DNA from: Chromera velia
Lineage: Eukaryota > Sar > Chromeraceae
Reading direction: 5' to 3'
Assembly: GCA_018398765.1 (NCBI GenBank)
Contig: JAHBMJ010001346.1
Span: 1-32,322 of the forward strand
Length of the DNA: 32,322 nucleotides
The notes under the pieces: model-generated
What the model saw: only the letters and a program-made list of their open reading frames with translations
Told to the model about the DNA's origin: nothing
Database searches by the model: none
In this document: positions 28,636 to 32,322 of the stretch, piece by piece
Layout: each line of letters opens with the position of its first letter
How positions within the stretch are numbered: the first letter of the stretch is position 1
Position numbers and translations under genes: made by a program

Positions 28636-29381
28636 CTAGTGGGGAAAAGTCTGAGCAAACATCTTTGGTCGATCGTCGGAAGGAAAAGAGGCGGAGAAAG
28701 AGTTGAGGTCCACAAAGGTGCTAGCGGCAACCTGGTGACCTGGGTAGTTGGAAAGGAAGTACAGCTCGAATTAATTGCTTGATCTCATGCACCACAAACA
28801 AGCAATACAGTCGATGTTTTGGATACCTCACTGCTGCTGAGAACGCCTGTACTAAAAGTGCTGTTTTCCGAGGAATGTTTCCAACGTCCCAAGGAAACAG
28901 CACGAAATCCCGCTTAGTCTTCCGCATTTCTGAGGATTTCGTCAAGGAGACGCCCCTGAATTTGAGGCGATTTGAGGCGAAGTGTATCGCGCGGGCCGAG
29001 GAGACGCCCGTGCGGGCCGCGGCTCCGTCATGCATGCGGCCTGATTCGCAGCAGAGTCGTCGCAGAGCGAGCCGGTGGCCCCGAAAGGTCGTCTTTTGGG
29101 CAGACTGCGCACGACCATGCAGTCGAATTAACAGGTGCGTGCACCATCTCAGGAACGCACTCTCCCTCCACCCACATGCAGGATACGCCGTCTCCGGACA
29201 TGCATGCCGTCTCCCCCGACTCCGGGGTGCTCCAGGATGCTCCAGCATACTCCAACCAATTTAACCATATTTAACCATCTTCTGAACTTCTCTGCGTGAG
29301 ACTCTCGGCGCCCTTCCGCAATTAAAGATCAAGCAAGAAGTCGTTTAAGGGATGTGATGGGTTTTTTTTTCTGGACACCAG
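28636..29381. promoter_or_regulatory. Divergent spacer between PTB-like gene and BRX1
   Basis: This 746-base spacer must hold 5' ends and promoters for both genes. It contains two TGCATGC motifs (29031-29037 and 29201-29207), a duplicated TTTGAGGCGA word (about 28960-28980), a CG-rich block GCGGGCCGAGG...GCGGGCCGCGG (about 28991-29021) and a repeated TTTAACCAT near 29259-29278. The last 25 bases before the BRX1 ATG are a T run and CAG, resembling a 3' splice site, so part of the spacer may be a 5' UTR intron. A 175-codon minus-strand frame here (29248-28721) has no recognisable domain. Confidence 0.45.
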
Positions 29382-31109
29382 ATGAAGAAGGCACGCGCTG
29401 AAGACGGCGCAGCCGCCCAGAAGAAAGCAAAAAAGCAGAAAACCAGAGAAGCTCAGCCCGTTGAAGGACAGGAGGGAAGCGCAAGCTCAGCTTTGTCAAG
29501 TTCGAAGCCTGCAGTTCCCGAATCTGTCCCTGGTCACACGATTGACACTGACCCCTACCTCCTTGCTGAGGCAGACTACTTGAAGACTGAAACGAAATGG
29601 AGAAACAAACAACGGACACTGGTCTTCTGTTCTCGGGGTGTCAGCCACCGACAGAGACACCTGATGTCCAACCTTCGTGAACTCATGCCGCATCACAAAG
29701 TGGAAGCGAAATGGGAGAAAAAACAAACAGTCAGGGACATCAACGAGATCTGTGAAATGAAACTGTCAGTCTCTCTCCTCCCCCCCCCACCTCGCGTCAC
29801 CCATTACAGCTTCATCTTTTGTAGAAGCATACAACGCACCTGTGCTTTGCCCCTTTCTGCCTCCTCCTTGCAGATGCAACAACTGTATTTTTCTGGAGTC
29901 ACGGAAGGGAAAGGAATTGTACATGTGGGTCTCCAGAATTCCTCACGGACCTTCGGCAAAATTTCAAATTTTGAACAGTCAGTAAGAAAGACTCAAACTC
30001 TTTGCATTCCGTGAACCAGCCCCTCAGGTGGTGCACATTTGCAGAGACTTCCTCGGTCAGGAAGGAAAGAACGAAACGCACCGGCAAGGTACCTGAGCCA
30101 AAACGAGGCACGCTTTCAGTGACTGACTGAATTGCACAGATGGATGTGTTCTCTGCTCTCCTTCTCTCCTCTGCTTCTTACCCTTCCTGACGTTTCTTTC
30201 TCTTCATTTCGCGTTTCTGCCTTTCGCCTCCTCTGAGGTCCCCTTCTCTTCTTCATAATGCCTTTGTCGCAACGCTACCATTTCTGTCTGTCTGCAGTTC
30301 ACACGATGGAGGAGTTGAAGATGACCGGAAACTGCTTGCGTGGTTCCCGCCCTCTGTTGACTTTCGACAAGCCCTTCGACGAACTCCCAGAGCTCCGCCT
30401 TCTCCGAGAACTCTTCACGCAGGCATTCGGGACACCCCGCAGCCATCCCAAGCCCGCGCCCTTTCACGACCACGTTTTCTCGTTCCTCTATCTGGATGGA
30501 AAGATCTGGTTCAGACACTATCAGATTTCTCCGCAGACGGAGGACGACAGGGGTGATCCGAAGAGACAGCTCCTCACGGAGATAGGCCCACGATTCGTCA
30601 TGGACCCCATCAAGATTTTTGAGGGATCCTTTGGAGGCGAGACCCTGTACAAGAACGAGGACTACCTCACCCCCCCTCAGATGCGGCAGGCAGCTGCGTC
30701 AAAGTACGGCAGCAAGTACGAGGCGAGGGTCAATCAAGTGATGAGTCGACAGGTCAGCAGCAGCACCAGACAGAAAGAGAGAGCTCTCCATCTGCGTGTC
30801 TATCCGGCTTCACAGACACCTCTGTGTGTCTCTTTGATGTGTGTTGAGGGTTGTGGGCGGTCCGGACAAAAACGGTTTACCTGTCTGCCCTGCGTTTTAT
30901 TTCTTTCTTTGGCTTCATCTCCACCTTTCTCTGCTGTTCAATTTACCTTCCCCATTACTTCCTCACTCTTTGGTGCCCTCTCCTCTCGCATGGCCCTTCT
31001 CCTCTCGCATGAGAGAAAAAAAAGAAAATTAGTCTGCCTGCTCTACTCCCCTCCTCTTCTGTCAGCCTGTGTTTTCTTCCCCGTGTTTATATATATATAT
31101 ATATATATA

Positions 31110-31172
<63 letters not shown>

Positions 31173-31310
31173 TGAGTGTGTGTCTATGTGTATGTGTATG
31201 TGTGTGTGTGTGTGTGTGTGCAGCGTCACCTCAAGGAGAACGAGCCCACACCCGACCAGCTGGCAGACCTCGCCGTGTTTGCTGGCGATGACGACTACGA
31301 CGATGAATGA
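29382..31310 (+). CDS. BRX1: Ribosome biogenesis protein BRX1 (Brix domain), 4 exons
   Basis: A nucleolar factor for assembly of the 60S ribosomal subunit that binds pre-rRNA through its Brix domain. Exons 29382-29764, 29874-29977, 30298-30752 and 31224-31310 give 342 residues, normal for the family. The N terminus is Lys/Ala-rich. The Brix domain starts near residue 75 (RTLVFCSRGVSHRQRHLMSN, then LRELMPHHK) and continues across the junctions as CNNCIFLESRKGKELYMWVS, PHGPSAKFQILNIHTMEELK and MTGNCLRGSRPLLTFD, then the DGKIWFRHYQI strand and EIGPRFVMDPIKIFEGSFGG. The tail ends in an acidic GDDDYDDE. All three donors (GTCAGT, GTCAGT, GTCAGC) are fixed by frame and homology. ATG 29382 directly follows a T-rich tract and CAG. 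Family assignment is secure. Confidence 0.93.
31088..31220. repeat. (TA)n(TG)n microsatellite in BRX1 intron 3
   Basis: A (TA)n tract interrupted once (31088-31140) is followed by (TG)n (31141-31171 and 31198-31220) running straight into the acceptor CAG at 31221-31223. No conventional pyrimidine tract lies between the repeat and the splice site, so the alternating TG run must stand in for it. Confidence 0.9.
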
Positions 31311-31541
31311 ATGTTTCAGGGAGGATGTAAAAAGAGAGTACGCCTTCTGTCTTATCATCTGTTGATTGTTTTCTTAATCCATAGACTGGTACTTGGCTTT
31401 TGGTTGCTTGGAAGGCTTCTCTTTCTCTTCGGATCGGATCGAGATTTCGACCGAGAAGATGTCAGTCTGGCTCTAACTCTGGAAGAGAACTTTCCGGTGT
31501 GACTGTTCTGTTTCCTTTTCCATCTCTTTTTTGCGTACAGA
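31311..31541. other. 3' flank of BRX1
   Basis: Probable BRX1 3' UTR and intergenic DNA. It contains T-rich tracts and a TTTTTTGCGTACAG segment (about 31528-31541) that looks like a 3' splice acceptor leading into the following open stretch. I could not identify a convincing upstream exon for it. Confidence 0.4.
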
Positions 31542-31859
31542 AGAAGAGTCGCGTTAGCAGCATCCAAACGGGGTCTCGTGCCCATCCATGCTGCGGGGAA
31601 AGTCCCCGTGCCTTTCGACAGAGAGTGTCGGCACAAGTGTGCGAACCTCTCCGACGCTTCCGCGTTTCCCCTGAGAGGCTTTCGGGCCGAGAAGGGGTGC
31701 GGGCGAGGAGAGCTGCTTGCACTGGACGGAATGCGATTCTTTCAGCGTCCGTCCTCCTCTGTGAGATTATGCGACAGTCGGCAATCCGTACAGGCTCTTG
31801 TCGGCAACTCAATGGGGCTTACTCTCTCTCTGTGCGCTGATTCAGATAGAAAATGTTGA
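31542..31859 (+). CDS. Possible C-terminal exon, weakly C5-DNA-methyltransferase-like
   Basis: An open frame follows the acceptor-like TTTTTTGCGTACAG and ends at TGA 31857-31859. It includes RGELLALDGM and, about 20 residues later, SRQSVQALVGNSMGLTLSL. The pair recalls motifs IX and X of cytosine-5 DNA methyltransferases (an RE..LQGF-type helix, then Q..GNS), which close the catalytic domain. Motifs I to VIII, including the catalytic Pro-Cys, are not seen in the window, so this would be a terminal exon or a broken fragment. Similarity is from memory of motif shape only, and spliced context is unresolved. It could equally be a chance frame in GC-rich DNA. Confidence 0.25.
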   Translation, partial: RRVALAASKRGLVPIHAAGKVPVPFDRECRHKCANLSDASAFPLRGFRAEKGCGRGELLALDGMRFFQRPSSSVRLCDSRQSVQALVGNSMGLTLSLCADSDRKC

Positions 31860-32033
31860 GACAACCAGTCGAAGCAGGAAGTAAGGCAGGAAGTGACATT
31901 GACTATACATATTAATTACTTATAATCACTGTGCTTGGTCTGCTAAAAAGAAAAAACTGTGGTTCTATAAAATGAAGCTATATGTAGGATAATTCTAGGC
32001 CTGGATTCTATATAAATATATGTATTATACTTC

Positions 32034-32067
<34 letters not shown>

Positions 32068-32322
32068 TAATGTTCCAGAAGCATGCTGCTCCTGTTTTTT
32101 TACTTGTCGATGCGCACTTCTTTTCTCTCTTTCCATTTGGTAAGGGGCGCATGCCGAGCGAATTGATTTTTAAGCGCGTAAGTCCCCATCCGGATCCTTA
32201 AATACTGCGCGCGCCATCATTGTTTCGGCTCGCTTCACGCATGATATTCATCTTTCCATGCGCTTCTCTCTCTTTGACTGATCCCGGCTCGCCTCTCCTG
32301 TCAGTGATTGCACATTGAGTGA
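31860..32322. other. Right-edge AT-rich DNA and promoter-like end
   Basis: AT-rich sequence with a (TA)n microsatellite at about 32036-32065 is followed by a sharp change at about 32140 to GC-richer DNA. That part contains GCGCATGCC (32148-32156), CCTTAAATACTGCGCGCGCC (about 32197-32216) and pyrimidine-rich sequence. The module resembles the left-edge block near 270-310, so a gene may begin just beyond the window. Confidence 0.35.

Noticed and set aside
28721-29248. 175-codon minus-strand frame in the PTB/BRX1 spacer
   Set aside because: It covers the probable bidirectional promoter, shows no RRM or other domain, and does not supply the missing RRM1.

Overview
This is nuclear DNA from a eukaryote. 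Protein-coding genes are split by GT-AG introns, intergenic DNA is long and full of simple repeats, and there are non-LTR and DNA-transposon remnants. There are no operons, ribosome-binding sites or bacterial genes. The long intergenic spacers, conserved core genes with low-complexity insertions, and many TGCATGC motifs in promoter-like stretches would fit an alveolate or related protist, for example a chromerid alga. That placement is inference; no taxonomic marker is present.

Layout, left to right. Positions 1-2529 are mostly repeat-derived: a TA-flanked terminal-inverted-repeat element (443-1272), AT-rich hairpin DNA, and a candidate tRNA-derived SINE on the minus strand (about 2095-2340). 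A single-exon unknown gene lies at 2530-3066 (minus). It diverges, across an ~820-base spacer, from a four-exon plus-strand gene at 3886-8653. That gene encodes a Myb/SANT multi-repeat protein whose 'half repeat plus four repeats' order matches SNAPC4/SNAP190, the DNA-binding subunit of the snRNA-activating complex. Positions 8654-12643 are a transposon graveyard: an (AT)n tract, a 418-bp foldback element (9061-9478), a 1,287-bp TIR element (10221-11507) and the 5'-truncated tail of a LINE with an (AATC)n end (about 11607-12630). Positions 12644-23037 are about 10 kb of purine/pyrimidine-biased low-complexity DNA in which I can support no gene.

The right third holds two divergent housekeeping genes. 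On the minus strand (28635 down to 23038) is a PTB/hnRNP-L family RNA-binding protein with three recognisable RRMs and a very long Pro/Gln/Ser-rich linker. On the plus strand (29382-31310) is the ribosome-biogenesis factor BRX1. They share a 746-base spacer. After BRX1 comes a short open stretch (31542-31859) with a weak resemblance to the C-terminal motifs of C5 DNA methyltransferases, then AT-rich DNA and a promoter-like end.

The genes belong to RNA production (SNAPC4: snRNA transcription), RNA processing (PTB-like: splicing regulation) and ribosome assembly (BRX1). They are not a cluster in the bacterial sense. The most unusual shared signal is in the introns. In 11 of the 13 donor sites I could place, the third intron base is C (GTCAGT, GTCCGT, GTCTGT, GTCAGC) instead of the usual purine. 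Several of these sites are fixed by reading frame and protein homology.
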